DNA of 64,000 nt from Leptospiraceae bacterium. GTDB lineage: Bacteria; Spirochaetota; Leptospiria; Leptospirales; Leptospiraceae. Position numbers and translations under genes: made by a program. Under the pieces are notes generated by a model. The model worked only from the letters and a program-made list of their open reading frames with translations, ran no database searches and was not told the origin of the DNA. Numbering within the stretch: position 1 is the first letter of the stretch; every line of letters begins with the position of its first letter. Below are positions 35,025 to 43,829 of this stretch, in pieces. The DNA lies in assembly GCA_024233865.1 (NCBI GenBank), contig JACKPA010000003.1, positions 62,001 to 126,000 on the forward strand, written 5' to 3'.

Positions 35025-35034
35025 AACACTCTCC

Positions 35035-35085
35035 GCTCCCTGAGCGTAACGATGCACTGAGCTAAGTCGAAGCGTCGAAGGGAGC
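35035..35085. repeat. GCTCCCT...AGGGAGC palindromic repeat
   Basis: GCTCCCT (35035-35041) and AGGGAGC (35079-35085) are inverted. The inside carries TGAGCGTAACG and GAGCTAAGTCGAAG, the same building blocks as the element at 43693-43749. It lies 12 bp beyond the stop of the DUF4143 ATPase gene and may serve as its terminator. Confidence 0.65.
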
Positions 35086-35096
35086 CAAACGGTTTA

Positions 35097-36347
35097 TTAC
35101 ATTTTCTTCAATGATTCCATAACTTTCACATAATTAAACGGTGTAACAATTTCACCTTCAAGGCTAAGTTCTTTTTTAGCAACATCAAGTGCCCTTTGTT
35201 CTCTATGGAAAGTGTTTTTATCTTTTATATCATAACACACCTGAAAGAGTTTTCTATTCCCAAAAATATCTTTTACGAGGAAGTCAACTTCATAACGCTC
35301 CTTAGTTAGATAAAAAGAAATTTCGTAACCAAGCCTTCTCAACCCTATGTAGACAATATTTTCAAAAAGGTTTCCATAGTCCTCTTTCTTAAGAGTAAAT
35401 GCTTTTATTAATCCCGTATCGATAGCATACACTTTTTTCGGATTAGACTGCACAGTTCGAATGGATTCACTGTAAATCGGCACCATAAAGGCAAGATAAC
35501 AATCTTCGATGTATCCAATGTATTCGTATAACGTATTTTTTCCGACTTTAATACCCTGGCTTTTTAAATCGTTGTATAATTTATGGATAGAAATTTGTCT
35601 ACTTGCAGAATGTAAGATCGTTTTTATCAAATATTTTATGAGTGTAATATTCGAAACATTATACCTCTCAATAATATCTCTGAAAACAACTATTTCAACA
35701 TAATCCTGAAGTACCCTGACTCTAGCCGAAGGTTCATAAAATATAACTTCAGGAAAGCCACCTTTGAGCATGTATTCATGAAAGTCTTTTTGAAACTGAT
35801 CCGAAACCATTTTTGACATTTCTGCCGGATAAATTTTTCGGTTAGGATATTCAAAAAAGTCAAGAGGCCACATTTCCGTATTAATGCTCCTTCCTCTCAA
35901 TGAGGTGGCAATTTCTCGGCTTAACATTTTGGCAGAAGAACCGGTAATAAAGATTTTCACTTTTTTTGAATCAAATATTCTGCGAATAACGGTTTGCCAA
36001 CCTTCGATATTTTGAATTTCATCAAAAAAGAAATAACACTCCTTTTGGTGGTTTTCCGGATAGAGTTCATAGAAAGTTTCTATAAGTCTTGCAAACTCAA
36101 GTTGTTTCATTGGAAGAAGTCTATCATCTTCAAAATTTACATACAAAACCTTTGTTTCTTCTAAGCCATCTTGTAATAAATCCTTTATTAACCCGATAAG
36201 AAAAAAACTTTTTCCGGTTCTTCTCATTCCGGTTATTACATGAATTTTATCTTCCACCCTAGGTAATACTATATTTCTTCTCCAAATATCTCTATACAGT
36301 TTTTCTTTTAATTCATCCTTTAGGGTGAGTATTAATTCTCTCATCAT
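35097..36347 (-). CDS. AAA ATPase with DUF4143 domain
   Basis: The protein has 416 residues. The N-terminal AAA_14 ATPase has Walker A GMRRTGKS, Walker B CYFFFDEIQNI, and sensor ITGSSAKMLSREIATSLRGR. The C-terminal DUF4143 domain has NTLYEYIGYIEDCYLAFMVP and a PD-(D/E)XK-like segment, RYEVDFLVKD. The family is widespread in bacteria and archaea with no settled role. ATG ATG at 36347/36344 follows a purine-rich AGAAAGAAAG. It stands alone on the minus strand in the accessory zone, next to decayed DNA, which fits horizontal acquisition. Confidence 0.88.
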   Translation of the reverse strand: MMRELILTLKDELKEKLYRDIWRRNIVLPRVEDKIHVITGMRRTGKSFFLIGLIKDLLQDGLEETKVLYVNFEDDRLLPMKQLEFARLIETFYELYPENHQKECYFFFDEIQNIEGWQTVIRRIFDSKKVKIFITGSSAKMLSREIATSLRGRSINTEMWPLDFFEYPNRKIYPAEMSKMVSDQFQKDFHEYMLKGGFPEVIFYEPSARVRVLQDYVEIVVFRDIIERYNVSNITLIKYLIKTILHSASRQISIHKLYNDLKSQGIKVGKNTLYEYIGYIEDCYLAFMVPIYSESIRTVQSNPKKVYAIDTGLIKAFTLKKEDYGNLFENIVYIGLRRLGYEISFYLTKERYEVDFLVKDIFGNRKLFQVCYDIKDKNTFHREQRALDVAKKELSLEGEIVTPFNYVKVMESLKKM

Positions 36348-36418
36348 CTTTCTTTCTCTATAAAGACAGATTAGACCTATTATGTCTTTTTGTAAAGAGA
36401 AAGAATTGAATTAAATTT

Positions 36419-36625
36419 CTATAAACTTAACAAACTTAAATACAGCTTTCTTAATAGAGACGGTTCATCGTCCTTGAAGTCAACGATTGTATTGGAGTAT
36501 TTTGCGGCTTCTTGTTTTTGTTCTGGAGTTAGCGTGTGTCCTTCACTTGTTTGGATTTTGTCCAATTCCGGTAATCTACAGTCTTCATCTGCAACAAATC
36601 GAACACATACTTTGGAAAAATTCAA
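36419..36625 (-). CDS. Possible small gene or 3' remnant downstream of uvrA
   Basis: From TTG 36625 the minus frame encodes 68 residues (MNFSKVCVRFVADEDCRLPELDK...). The frame stays open upstream into the 3' end of uvrA without a standard start (KRQKTIAELSKEYKPK precedes), so it may be the tail of a lost gene or use a non-ATG start. There is no ribosome site and no known family. The 331-bp gap between the DUF4143 gene and uvrA holds nothing else. Confidence 0.3.
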   Translation of the reverse strand: MNFSKVCVRFVADEDCRLPELDKIQTSEGHTLTPEQKQEAAKYSNTIVDFKDDEPSLLRKLYLSLLSL

Positions 36626-36678
36626 CTTGGGTTTATACTCTTTTGACAGTTCTGCTATCGTTTTTTGTCTTTTAATAC

Positions 36679-39498
36679 CTAAGATGGCAACATTTTTTTC
36701 AAATACTGTCCCGTAAACGAATTTTGGATTTTAACAATTTCTTCGGGAGTTCCCTTTCCGATCACTTCACCTCCACCGTCTCCCCCTTCCGGTCCCATGT
36801 CAATGATATAATCCGCACACTTGATTACATCCAAATTATGCTCGATAATAATCATAGAATTACCTCTATCTACTAAAGACTGCAATACATTCATCAACTT
36901 GCGAATGTCATCAAAATGTAGCCCGGTAGTTGGCTCGTCCAGGATATAAAGTGTCTTTCCCGTAGAACGCTTGGATAATTCCGTAGCCAATTTGATACGT
37001 TGGGCTTCTCCACCGGAAAAAGTTGTAGCCGCTTGTCCGAGCTTGATATATCCCAAACCAACTTCCGAAAGTGTTGCCAACTTTCTTTTTACCGAAGGAA
37101 TGTTTTCAAAAAACTCCAAAGCGTCTTCTATGGTCATTTCCAGGACTTCGTGTATATTTTTTCCTTTGTATCGGACTTCCAAGGTTTCTTTGTTGTAGCG
37201 TTTTCCCTTACAAACTTCACAAGTAACGTATATATCAGGTAAAAAGTGCATCTCAATTTTTAAAATCCCGTCTCCTTGACAGGTTTCGCACCTACCACCG
37301 GAAACGTTGAAACTAAACCTTCCGGGATTATAGCCTCTCATTTTGGCATCTTCCAAACCGGAAAACAACTCCCGAATCGGAGTAAAAAGACCGGTGTAGG
37401 TTGCAGGATTGGAACGAGGAGTTCTGCCAATAGGGGATTGGTCTATGTCGATTACTTTATCAATATGCTCTACACCTTCGATTCTTTTGTGCTTTCCAGC
37501 AACCGTTTTGCTACGCATGATTTTGTGAGCCATAGCTTTGTATAAAATTTCATTTACCAGTGTTGACTTTCCCGATCCGGAAACACCAGCTACAACCACC
37601 ATCACCCCCAGAGGAATTGCCACATCAATGTTTTTTAGATTGTTTTCTTTTGCTCCTATGACCTTTAGCTCTTTACTGTTGCTTTGCCTTCTTTCTTTTG
37701 GCATTTCAATTTTTAGCTTTCCGCTCAAATATTTTCCCGTAAGTGAATTTTTATCTTTTTTTATACTATTAGGAGTCCCTTGTGCTACAATGTTTCCACC
37801 ATGTATTCCGGCTCCAGGTCCTAAGTCTATGATATGATCGGATTCCTCCATTGTTTCCTGGTCGTGCTCTATAACAATAACCGTATTCCCCAAGTCTCGC
37901 AACTCTTGCAGAGTGTGTATCAGTTTGGTATTGTCTCTTTGGTGTAGTCCGATGGAAGGCTCATCCAATATATACAAGACTCCCATGAGCTTGGAACCAA
38001 TTTGGGTTGCCAAGCGTATCCTTTGGGCTTCTCCACCCGAAAGCGTTCCTGCACTTCTTTCCAGAGATAGGTATCCGACTCCCACATCGTTCAAAAAAGT
38101 GAGACGTTGTTTGATTTCTTTTAAAATCGGTTTGGCAATAATTTCATCCGAACCGGTGAGATGCAGCGAATTGACAAAATTAATTGCTTTTGCGACGTTA
38201 AAAGAAGTGAATACGTCAATAGGAACGTCTTGGATTTTTACGGCTAAACTTTCCGGTTTCAGACGTTTACCTTTGCACGCCGGACAGGTATGGTTCATCA
38301 TAAACCCTTCCATCCATTGACGCATGGAATCCGACTTTGTTTCTTTGTATCTTCTTTTTAAATTGGGAATCACTCCTTCAAATTCACGAGAAAACTCATA
38401 GTGAGAATCTTCTTTTCTGAAATCATAATCAATTTTAATAGACTTATCACCATACAAAACGATGTTTTGAATTTTCTCCGGTAGGTCTTTCCAAGGGGTG
38501 TTGTAGTCAAATTTTAGAGACTTGGCAAGAGCATGGATTGTTGCAATGTACCAATAGCTTCCAGTCTTTCCCCATACTTCCAAACAGCCTTCCATCAGAG
38601 AGCTTTCCGGCTCATTGACAATTAGATTTTCATCAAATTCCAGCAAAGAGCCGATTCCATCACAACTCGAACAGGCACCTTGAGGCGAGTTAAACGAAAA
38701 TAGTCTGGGAGAAAGTTCAGGGAGAGAAACGTTTTCGCACTTAGGACAAGAGAGTTTTTGAGAAAATATGTGGTCTTCCTGTCCGTCATGGATCACAACC
38801 AATCCTTCGGATTCATTCAAAGAAGTCTCAACCGAATCCGCGATTCTAGACGTAATTCCCTTTTTCATAACAAGCCTGTCTACAACCAGGTCTATACTGG
38901 ACTTTATGTTCTTTTTTAGCGTAATTTCTTCTTCTAGGGTTTTGATTTCCCCATTGACCCGAACACGATTAAAGCCTTCTTTTTGAGCTTTTTGAAAAAC
39001 TTCTTTGTGTTCCCCTTTTTGTGCTCGCACTACGGGTGATAGTACAATAATTTTTGTTCCTTCGGGAAAAAGTTCTATCCTTTCGACAATCTGGTCAACG
39101 GACATACTCGCAACGGGAGTTCCGCATACGGGACAGTGAGGTTTTCCTACCCTTGCATAAAGTAGTCTCAAATAATCATAAATTTCGGTAACGGTTCCCA
39201 CCGTGGATCTGGGGTTTCGGTGGGTCGTTTTTTGCTCAATGGAAATGGCTGGGCTTAAACCTTCGATTAAATCCAAATCCGGCTTTTCCATTTGTCCAAG
39301 GAATTGCCTTGCGTAGCTAGATAGACTTTCTACGTATCGCCTCTGACCTTCAGCGTAAATTGTGTCAAAAGCAAGCGAAGATTTTCCTGAGCCAGATAGA
39401 CCGGTAATAACTACCAACTTATCCCTGGGTATATCTACGTCTATATTTTTTAGATTGTGCTCTCTCGCACCACGTATTTTGATAAATGTTTCGGACAT
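36679..39498 (-). CDS. uvrA: Excinuclease ABC subunit A
   Basis: This 939-residue protein has the canonical UvrA length. It has two ABC ATPase modules: Walker A GLSGSGKSS near residue 31 and GVSGSGKST near 638. Signatures are LSGGEAQRIRLATQIGS and FSGGEAQRIKLATELSK, and Walker B is LYILDEPSIGLHQRDN and LYILDEPTTGLHFDD. Zinc-binding modules are CPKC...CSSC and CETC...CEVC. It recognises DNA damage with UvrB in nucleotide-excision repair. It is monocistronic on the minus strand, and no other uvr gene is in the window. Confidence 0.98.
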   Translation of the reverse strand: MSETFIKIRGAREHNLKNIDVDIPRDKLVVITGLSGSGKSSLAFDTIYAEGQRRYVESLSSYARQFLGQMEKPDLDLIEGLSPAISIEQKTTHRNPRSTVGTVTEIYDYLRLLYARVGKPHCPVCGTPVASMSVDQIVERIELFPEGTKIIVLSPVVRAQKGEHKEVFQKAQKEGFNRVRVNGEIKTLEEEITLKKNIKSSIDLVVDRLVMKKGITSRIADSVETSLNESEGLVVIHDGQEDHIFSQKLSCPKCENVSLPELSPRLFSFNSPQGACSSCDGIGSLLEFDENLIVNEPESSLMEGCLEVWGKTGSYWYIATIHALAKSLKFDYNTPWKDLPEKIQNIVLYGDKSIKIDYDFRKEDSHYEFSREFEGVIPNLKRRYKETKSDSMRQWMEGFMMNHTCPACKGKRLKPESLAVKIQDVPIDVFTSFNVAKAINFVNSLHLTGSDEIIAKPILKEIKQRLTFLNDVGVGYLSLERSAGTLSGGEAQRIRLATQIGSKLMGVLYILDEPSIGLHQRDNTKLIHTLQELRDLGNTVIVIEHDQETMEESDHIIDLGPGAGIHGGNIVAQGTPNSIKKDKNSLTGKYLSGKLKIEMPKERRQSNSKELKVIGAKENNLKNIDVAIPLGVMVVVAGVSGSGKSTLVNEILYKAMAHKIMRSKTVAGKHKRIEGVEHIDKVIDIDQSPIGRTPRSNPATYTGLFTPIRELFSGLEDAKMRGYNPGRFSFNVSGGRCETCQGDGILKIEMHFLPDIYVTCEVCKGKRYNKETLEVRYKGKNIHEVLEMTIEDALEFFENIPSVKRKLATLSEVGLGYIKLGQAATTFSGGEAQRIKLATELSKRSTGKTLYILDEPTTGLHFDDIRKLMNVLQSLVDRGNSMIIIEHNLDVIKCADYIIDMGPEGGDGGGEVIGKGTPEEIVKIQNSFTGQYLKKMLPS

Positions 39499-39690
39499 AT
39501 TGGTGTATATTTGTGATTTCTAAGTATAGGTGTAAATCAAATATTTTGGATAACAACCTAAAAGTTATGCTGCTTAAAAGCAAAAATAGAATTTATTCTT
39601 AATTGATAAAAATAGGGTGTTTTTTAAAATCAATAAAAATAAACTTTAAGAAAGAATAATTTTTTATTATAACATTTTAGAGGAATAATT

Positions 39691-41079
39691 ATGGGAACAA
39701 GAATTGAAACAGATTCTATGGGGCAAATAGAAGTTGAGAGCACAAAATATTGGGGTGCTCAAACTCAGAGGTCATTGCACCATTTTAAAATCGGTGGAGA
39801 CAGATTTCCACGAGAAATGATAAGAGCTTTTGGAATTTTAAAAAAATCAGCTGCCATTGTAAATACGGAATTAGGAATTTTATCCAAGGATAAAAGTGAT
39901 TTAATTATCAAAGCTGCGGACGAAGTGATTTCCGGTAAATTAGATGACCATTTTCCCCTGGTTGTATGGCAAACAGGTTCCGGTACTCAAACCAATATGA
40001 ATGTGAACGAGGTGATTTCCAATCGAGCCATTGAAATGGCTGGTGGTGTTATGGGGTCAAAAAAGCCTGTCCATCCAAACGACGACGTAAACAAAGCTCA
40101 GTCATCAAATGATACATTTCCAACCGCCATGCACATCGCAACAGCAGAGCAACTCGCTAATAAATTGATTCCTTCTATCACATTGCTAAGAGACACGCTC
40201 AAAAAGAAGTCAGAAGAATTTAAAGATATAATCAAAATCGGAAGGACTCACTTGCAAGACGCAACTCCTCTTACACTAGGGCAGGAATTTTCCGGTTATG
40301 TCCAAGCTTTAACCTATGATATTGAAAGGGTTCAAAAAGTGCTGCCAGCCGTTTACCGATTGGCTTTGGGAGGAACTGCTGTAGGAACAGGATTAAACAC
40401 ACACCCTGAATTTGCAGTCAAAGGTGCGGCTCAAATAGCTAAAGAGACGGGACTTCCTTTTGTATCTGCCGAAAACAAATTTGAGTCTTTGGCTGCCCAC
40501 GATTCTATGGTTGAGGTTAGTGGAATACTCAAAACAATTGCGGCATCCCTAATGAAAATTGCCAATGATATTCGATGGCTTGCCTCCGGACCAAGGTGTG
40601 GAATAGGTGAGCTGGTTATACCCGAAAACGAGCCTGGTTCATCTATTATGCCCGGAAAAGTAAATCCGACCCAATCCGAAGCAATGACAATGGTTGCTGC
40701 TCAAGTGATGGGGAATGATGTTGCGGTAAACATAGGAGGATCTTCCGGGAATTTTGAATTGAACGTATTCAAACCCGTAATAGTATTTAATGTATTGAAT
40801 TCGATTCGGTTGATAGCAGATACCTGTGTTTGCTTTGAAGAACATTGTGCAAGAGGAATTGAGCCTAACAAAGAAAGAATTACCCACAACTTAAATGATT
40901 CTTTGATGTTGGTGACAGCTCTCAATCCTCATATCGGATATGACAACGCAGCAAAAATTGCTAAAACAGCACACAAAGAAGGTACAACCTTAAAAGAAGC
41001 CGGAGTTAAGCTTGGAATTTTGACAGAAGAACAATTTAAACAGTGGGTAAAACCGGAAAATATGATCAGTCCGAAATGA
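39691..41079 (+). CDS. fumC: Class II fumarate hydratase
   Basis: The 462-residue protein interconverts fumarate and malate in the TCA cycle. The family signature loop GSSIMPGKVNP is present, along with KIGRTHLQDATPLTLGQEFSGY, GSGTQTNMNVNEV and the catalytic-histidine region VHPNDDVNKAQSSNDTFPTA. Length is standard, and the iron-independent class II type is clear. The start ATG follows AGAGGAATAATT. The stop TGA overlaps the start of the next gene (ATGA), so that gene's expression is coupled to fumC. Confidence 0.97.
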   Translation: MGTRIETDSMGQIEVESTKYWGAQTQRSLHHFKIGGDRFPREMIRAFGILKKSAAIVNTELGILSKDKSDLIIKAADEVISGKLDDHFPLVVWQTGSGTQTNMNVNEVISNRAIEMAGGVMGSKKPVHPNDDVNKAQSSNDTFPTAMHIATAEQLANKLIPSITLLRDTLKKKSEEFKDIIKIGRTHLQDATPLTLGQEFSGYVQALTYDIERVQKVLPAVYRLALGGTAVGTGLNTHPEFAVKGAAQIAKETGLPFVSAENKFESLAAHDSMVEVSGILKTIAASLMKIANDIRWLASGPRCGIGELVIPENEPGSSIMPGKVNPTQSEAMTMVAAQVMGNDVAVNIGGSSGNFELNVFKPVIVFNVLNSIRLIADTCVCFEEHCARGIEPNKERITHNLNDSLMLVTALNPHIGYDNAAKIAKTAHKEGTTLKEAGVKLGILTEEQFKQWVKPENMISPK

Positions 41080-41630
41080 TGAGTTTTTCCCAAAAAAAGA
41101 GAGCAGGCAAGATGCCTGTTCTACTACTCTGTTATTTGCTTGCCGGAAATTGTTCTGCAACACAGGTAAGTGTTTCCATTGATCAAGTTTATGTCACAAG
41201 TGATAAGCCACAAAAAGGTTCCAATGAAGAAATTGTTAATATGGTTAGTACACTTGTAACAGGAGTTTTGAACAAAAATCTCTCCCAATTGCCTAATTTT
41301 GTAAATCGAAATAGAGGTATCTACCTAGACGTAAAAGGTTTATGGAGTTTTGAGGAATTACAGACAGAACTAAAAAAAGAGGATTCTATTTTTGAGATTT
41401 ATTTTTTTGACCATAACAAATTGGTAAAACAAAAAAAAAGCCCAAATGTTTTAACCGTTAGAGAACTTCTAATTGCATCAGAAGGTTTAAAATTGGATTT
41501 ATTTTACGAAGATTCCAAGTCTTGTGAAGTGAAAATCAAGTTTTTAAAAAACAAAAAATTGGCTTACGATTTAAATAATCCTTATTTTATACTAATAGAT
41601 GGTAAATGGTATTTGTATAGGTTGTTTTAG
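41076..41630 (+). CDS. Secreted protein or lipoprotein coupled to fumC
   Basis: The protein has 184 residues from ATG 41076, which overlaps the fumC stop; ATG 41079 is an equally possible start and GTG 41043 less likely. The N-terminus MMSFSQKKRAGKMPVLLLC then YLLAGNCSATQ looks like a signal peptide, with a possible spirochaetal lipobox ending at NC. The mature part has a domain of alternating strands and helices (YLDVKGLWSFEELQTELKK; YFILIDGKWYLYRLF) like small stress or uptake lipoproteins, family unknown. A CAGGCAAGATGCCTG palindrome falls inside the signal-peptide codons. The stop is followed at once by a terminator hairpin. Confidence 0.6.
   Translation: MMSFSQKKRAGKMPVLLLCYLLAGNCSATQVSVSIDQVYVTSDKPQKGSNEEIVNMVSTLVTGVLNKNLSQLPNFVNRNRGIYLDVKGLWSFEELQTELKKEDSIFEIYFFDHNKLVKQKKSPNVLTVRELLIASEGLKLDLFYEDSKSCEVKIKFLKNKKLAYDLNNPYFILIDGKWYLYRLF
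41104..41118. repeat. CAGGC/GCCTG palindrome within a signal-peptide sequence
   Basis: CAGGCAAGATGCCTG encodes AGKMPV of the gene starting at 41076. The arms are inverted (CAGGCA / TGCCTG) and it resembles the hairpin at 29228-29244. Confidence 0.45.
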
Positions 41631-41650
41631 CGAGCGGTTTTAACCGCTCG
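41631..41650. terminator. Terminator between convergent genes
   Basis: CGAGCGGTT (41631-41639) and AACCGCTCG (41642-41650) form a perfect 9-bp GC-rich stem with a TT loop, directly after the stop codon. It serves the plus-strand gene and possibly the minus-strand lipoprotein ending at 41667. The core (AGCGAG..GGTTT..AACC..CTCG) resembles the CTAGCGAGG palindrome family. Confidence 0.7.
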
Positions 41651-41666
41651 GTTATACTGTTTATTT

Positions 41667-42125
41667 TTACTTGGCAAGTGTAATGGTAGCTCCGGTGGAA
41701 TCCGTACCTGATATACTACCGTCTGTAGTTGTTGTACTGCTACAGCTGGCAAAAGCTCCGCTTGAAGCTTGAGAAGCATACTGGTATTTGTTTTGATCCA
41801 AATTACAACTCGTTGATAAAATTTGAGTTGCGGCACATTCCAGTAAAGTGTTATAATCTGTTTCTGTTCCGGCTATATTTGCCGTTCCACAGGAATCAGT
41901 AGGATTATATCCGTAAGCCGAGGAAACACATTCATTTAGCTTGTATAACGCTTGCAAGCAAGCCGTTTGGGCTGCCGTTGTGCCACCGCTTTCTGCCAAA
42001 GCATAGAGTAGATATTGATTTTTTGCAAAATCTTTCTCCGCATAATCTCTACTACATCCATATAAAAATGCTATCACACTTAAAATTCCCAAAACTATTT
42101 TTATAAAATGTTTGTTTGGTTTCAT
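41667..42125 (-). CDS. Cysteine-containing lipoprotein
   Basis: The protein has 152 residues. The signal peptide KIVLGILSVIAFLYGC gives a lipobox with Cys24. The mature part has six further cysteines (CLQALYKLNEC, DSCGTAN, LLECAAT, TSCNL, ASCSS), likely forming disulfides, then a Thr/Ser/Gly-rich tail (TTTTDGSISGTDSTGATI). It lies 17 bp downstream of the porin gene with GGAG upstream, so it is probably co-expressed as an outer-membrane companion. Family not recognised. Confidence 0.7.
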   Translation of the reverse strand: MKPNKHFIKIVLGILSVIAFLYGCSRDYAEKDFAKNQYLLYALAESGGTTAAQTACLQALYKLNECVSSAYGYNPTDSCGTANIAGTETDYNTLLECAATQILSTSCNLDQNKYQYASQASSGAFASCSSTTTTDGSISGTDSTGATITLAK

Positions 42126-42142
42126 ATTTTACTCCATTCTTC

Positions 42143-43582
42143 TTAAAATTTTGCGACTAATCCAAGGGTTGCGCCGTTTTGGTAGTGTGCTGGTCTTCCC
42201 TTTTCATCTACAAATTGATTACCCAATGCCCAGTCTCTTCTTAAATCCAGTTTAATAACCAGATTTTCGGAAAAATTATAAATAGGTGTTATGGTAAAAG
42301 TTTTAGCTTGCCCTTTAGATGTCGCAGGTCTTCCAAAATTACTTTCTTGGTATTGCAAATCGTATCTGTAGGCAGGAGTTGTAAATGCACCCGGTGGATT
42401 TACAGCCAAAGCACCACCATACCGGCTATCATCAATGTTTTCATACCTAAGACCTAGCGCCAATTTTGGGTTTATAATGTATTTGAACCATACACCGTAA
42501 GTATTGTAAATCTTTTTAGTGTATTTGCCGTCTCTTCCAAGACCATTTAAACCTGTTCCTCCGATTGGATCAGAAAAACCGTCATTAATGTACCCTGCAG
42601 CATTTGTAATCGTTTGACCAGATCGAATCCCATGTGTCCAATCCAATGAAATAGACATTTTTTCATTTGGAGAAAATGCTAGAATTACGTTATTTACAAA
42701 CCAATAGTCCGTTTTAAAGCTAGACGGACCAGGATTGGGGGTTAATGCCGGAACATTAGTCGCTATAAAATTTTCCATATTCGATTGTCTGCTTGTTACG
42801 TTATCATTTCCATAAACCGTGTTCCAGACAAGATCAAATTTATCAGGAATAATATGTCCTTTTAGCTGTGTTCCGACTGCCCTTGCTTTATTGGGACCGT
42901 CAACGTACACATGATTGCTTATATCTGTTAATTGACTTGATTGTAAAGTCGCAAACTGTGCATTGTTTCCTGTGTATCCTGTTCCCTGTGCACTATTGTA
43001 TAAATACAGACCTAGAGACCATTTATCTGTCATGCTCAAACTGGCTCTTGCTCCCGTGTGGATAAATGGAACTGTATTAAAAAAGATATAACCAATGGTA
43101 TAGTTTAAGTTGTCTTTTGACTCAAGAACTTCGTAACCAATGTGAGTTGCCATTTTTCCAACGTCTATGGTTAAACCTTTCATGATTGGAAAATACATTG
43201 AAACATAAGCTTGTTGTAATAAATTCATATTAAAAGCTTGATTCGTTGTATAAAAAGGTCGTTCTTGAAACATAGCGTTTTGACCATTCATAAAATCAAT
43301 CCTGAATCCCCACCTACTGTCAGCGGTTGCGACCTTTTCTAAGTCTAACTCAACTGAGTTGACCGCAAATTGTTTATTGTAGGTTTCAAATGTCCTGGAA
43401 GAATCCACTCCCCCGCCTTGTTTGTTGTTGGTTATGTATTGGTAATAAACATCAACAAACCCAGATACTTCTACTTTATCATACCATTTTTTTTCAGCAG
43501 GAGCCGCTGCTTCTTCAGCAAAAACTCCCAACGTACTTACCATAAAAGTCAAAATAGAAAATAGTTTTACTCTACTCCTCAT
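42143..43582 (-). CDS. OmpL-like beta-barrel porin (BBP2 family)
   Basis: The protein has 479 residues. Signal peptide KLFSILTFMVSTLGVFAEE is followed by KVEVSGFVDVYYQYITNN and DLEKVATADSRWGFRIDFMNGQNA. Then come many amphipathic strands, for example GLTIDVGKMATHIGYEVLES, WVHGIRSGQ-type turns and the C-terminal strand LGLVAKF ending in Phe. This matches the 'putative beta-barrel porin-2, OmpL-like' family found in spirochaetes and other diderms. It should be an outer-membrane diffusion channel. A strong AGGAGG precedes the ATG. It heads a two-gene unit with the lipoprotein at 41667. Confidence 0.82.
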   Translation of the reverse strand: MRSRVKLFSILTFMVSTLGVFAEEAAAPAEKKWYDKVEVSGFVDVYYQYITNNKQGGGVDSSRTFETYNKQFAVNSVELDLEKVATADSRWGFRIDFMNGQNAMFQERPFYTTNQAFNMNLLQQAYVSMYFPIMKGLTIDVGKMATHIGYEVLESKDNLNYTIGYIFFNTVPFIHTGARASLSMTDKWSLGLYLYNSAQGTGYTGNNAQFATLQSSQLTDISNHVYVDGPNKARAVGTQLKGHIIPDKFDLVWNTVYGNDNVTSRQSNMENFIATNVPALTPNPGPSSFKTDYWFVNNVILAFSPNEKMSISLDWTHGIRSGQTITNAAGYINDGFSDPIGGTGLNGLGRDGKYTKKIYNTYGVWFKYIINPKLALGLRYENIDDSRYGGALAVNPPGAFTTPAYRYDLQYQESNFGRPATSKGQAKTFTITPIYNFSENLVIKLDLRRDWALGNQFVDEKGRPAHYQNGATLGLVAKF

Positions 43583-43692
43583 TTTTAACTCCTCCTATTC
43601 AACCTTTAGCAACTTGTATGCCAAACTAAAAATTTTAATAAAAAAGATTAAATATGAGAAATGAGCCAGTAATAATGTAAAAAACCTTTTAT

Positions 43693-43749
43693 GCTCCCTT
43701 CGACTACGCTCAGGGAGCGTTTCGGACATTGAGCGTAGTCGAAATGTCC
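43693..43749. repeat. Double hairpin with mutually complementary loops
   Basis: Hairpin 1 is GCTCCCT (43693-43699) / AGGGAGC (43712-43718). Hairpin 2 is GGACAT (43724-43729) / ATGTCC (43744-43749). Their loops, TTCGACTACGCTCA (43700-43713) and TGAGCGTAGTCGAA (43730-43743), are exact reverse complements over 14 bases. It lies in the 247-bp gap upstream of the porin gene. Confidence 0.75.
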
Positions 43750-43829
43750 TTCTCTTATTTAACTCCCCGGTAGTCTCTATTTTACTGTAGAATAAATAAG
43801 CAAATGCTTTTAGAATATACAAAATGATG

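Noticed and set aside
36474..36716. Plus-strand frames opposite the uvrA 3' end
   Set aside because: They are antisense to uvrA and the small minus-strand frame, without ribosome sites or recognisable content.
43595..43822. A 75-codon minus-strand frame between the porin and phosphatase genes
   Set aside because: It reads straight through the double-hairpin repeat (ERSRREHKR is repeat sequence), has no ribosome site and no family; treated as repeat DNA.
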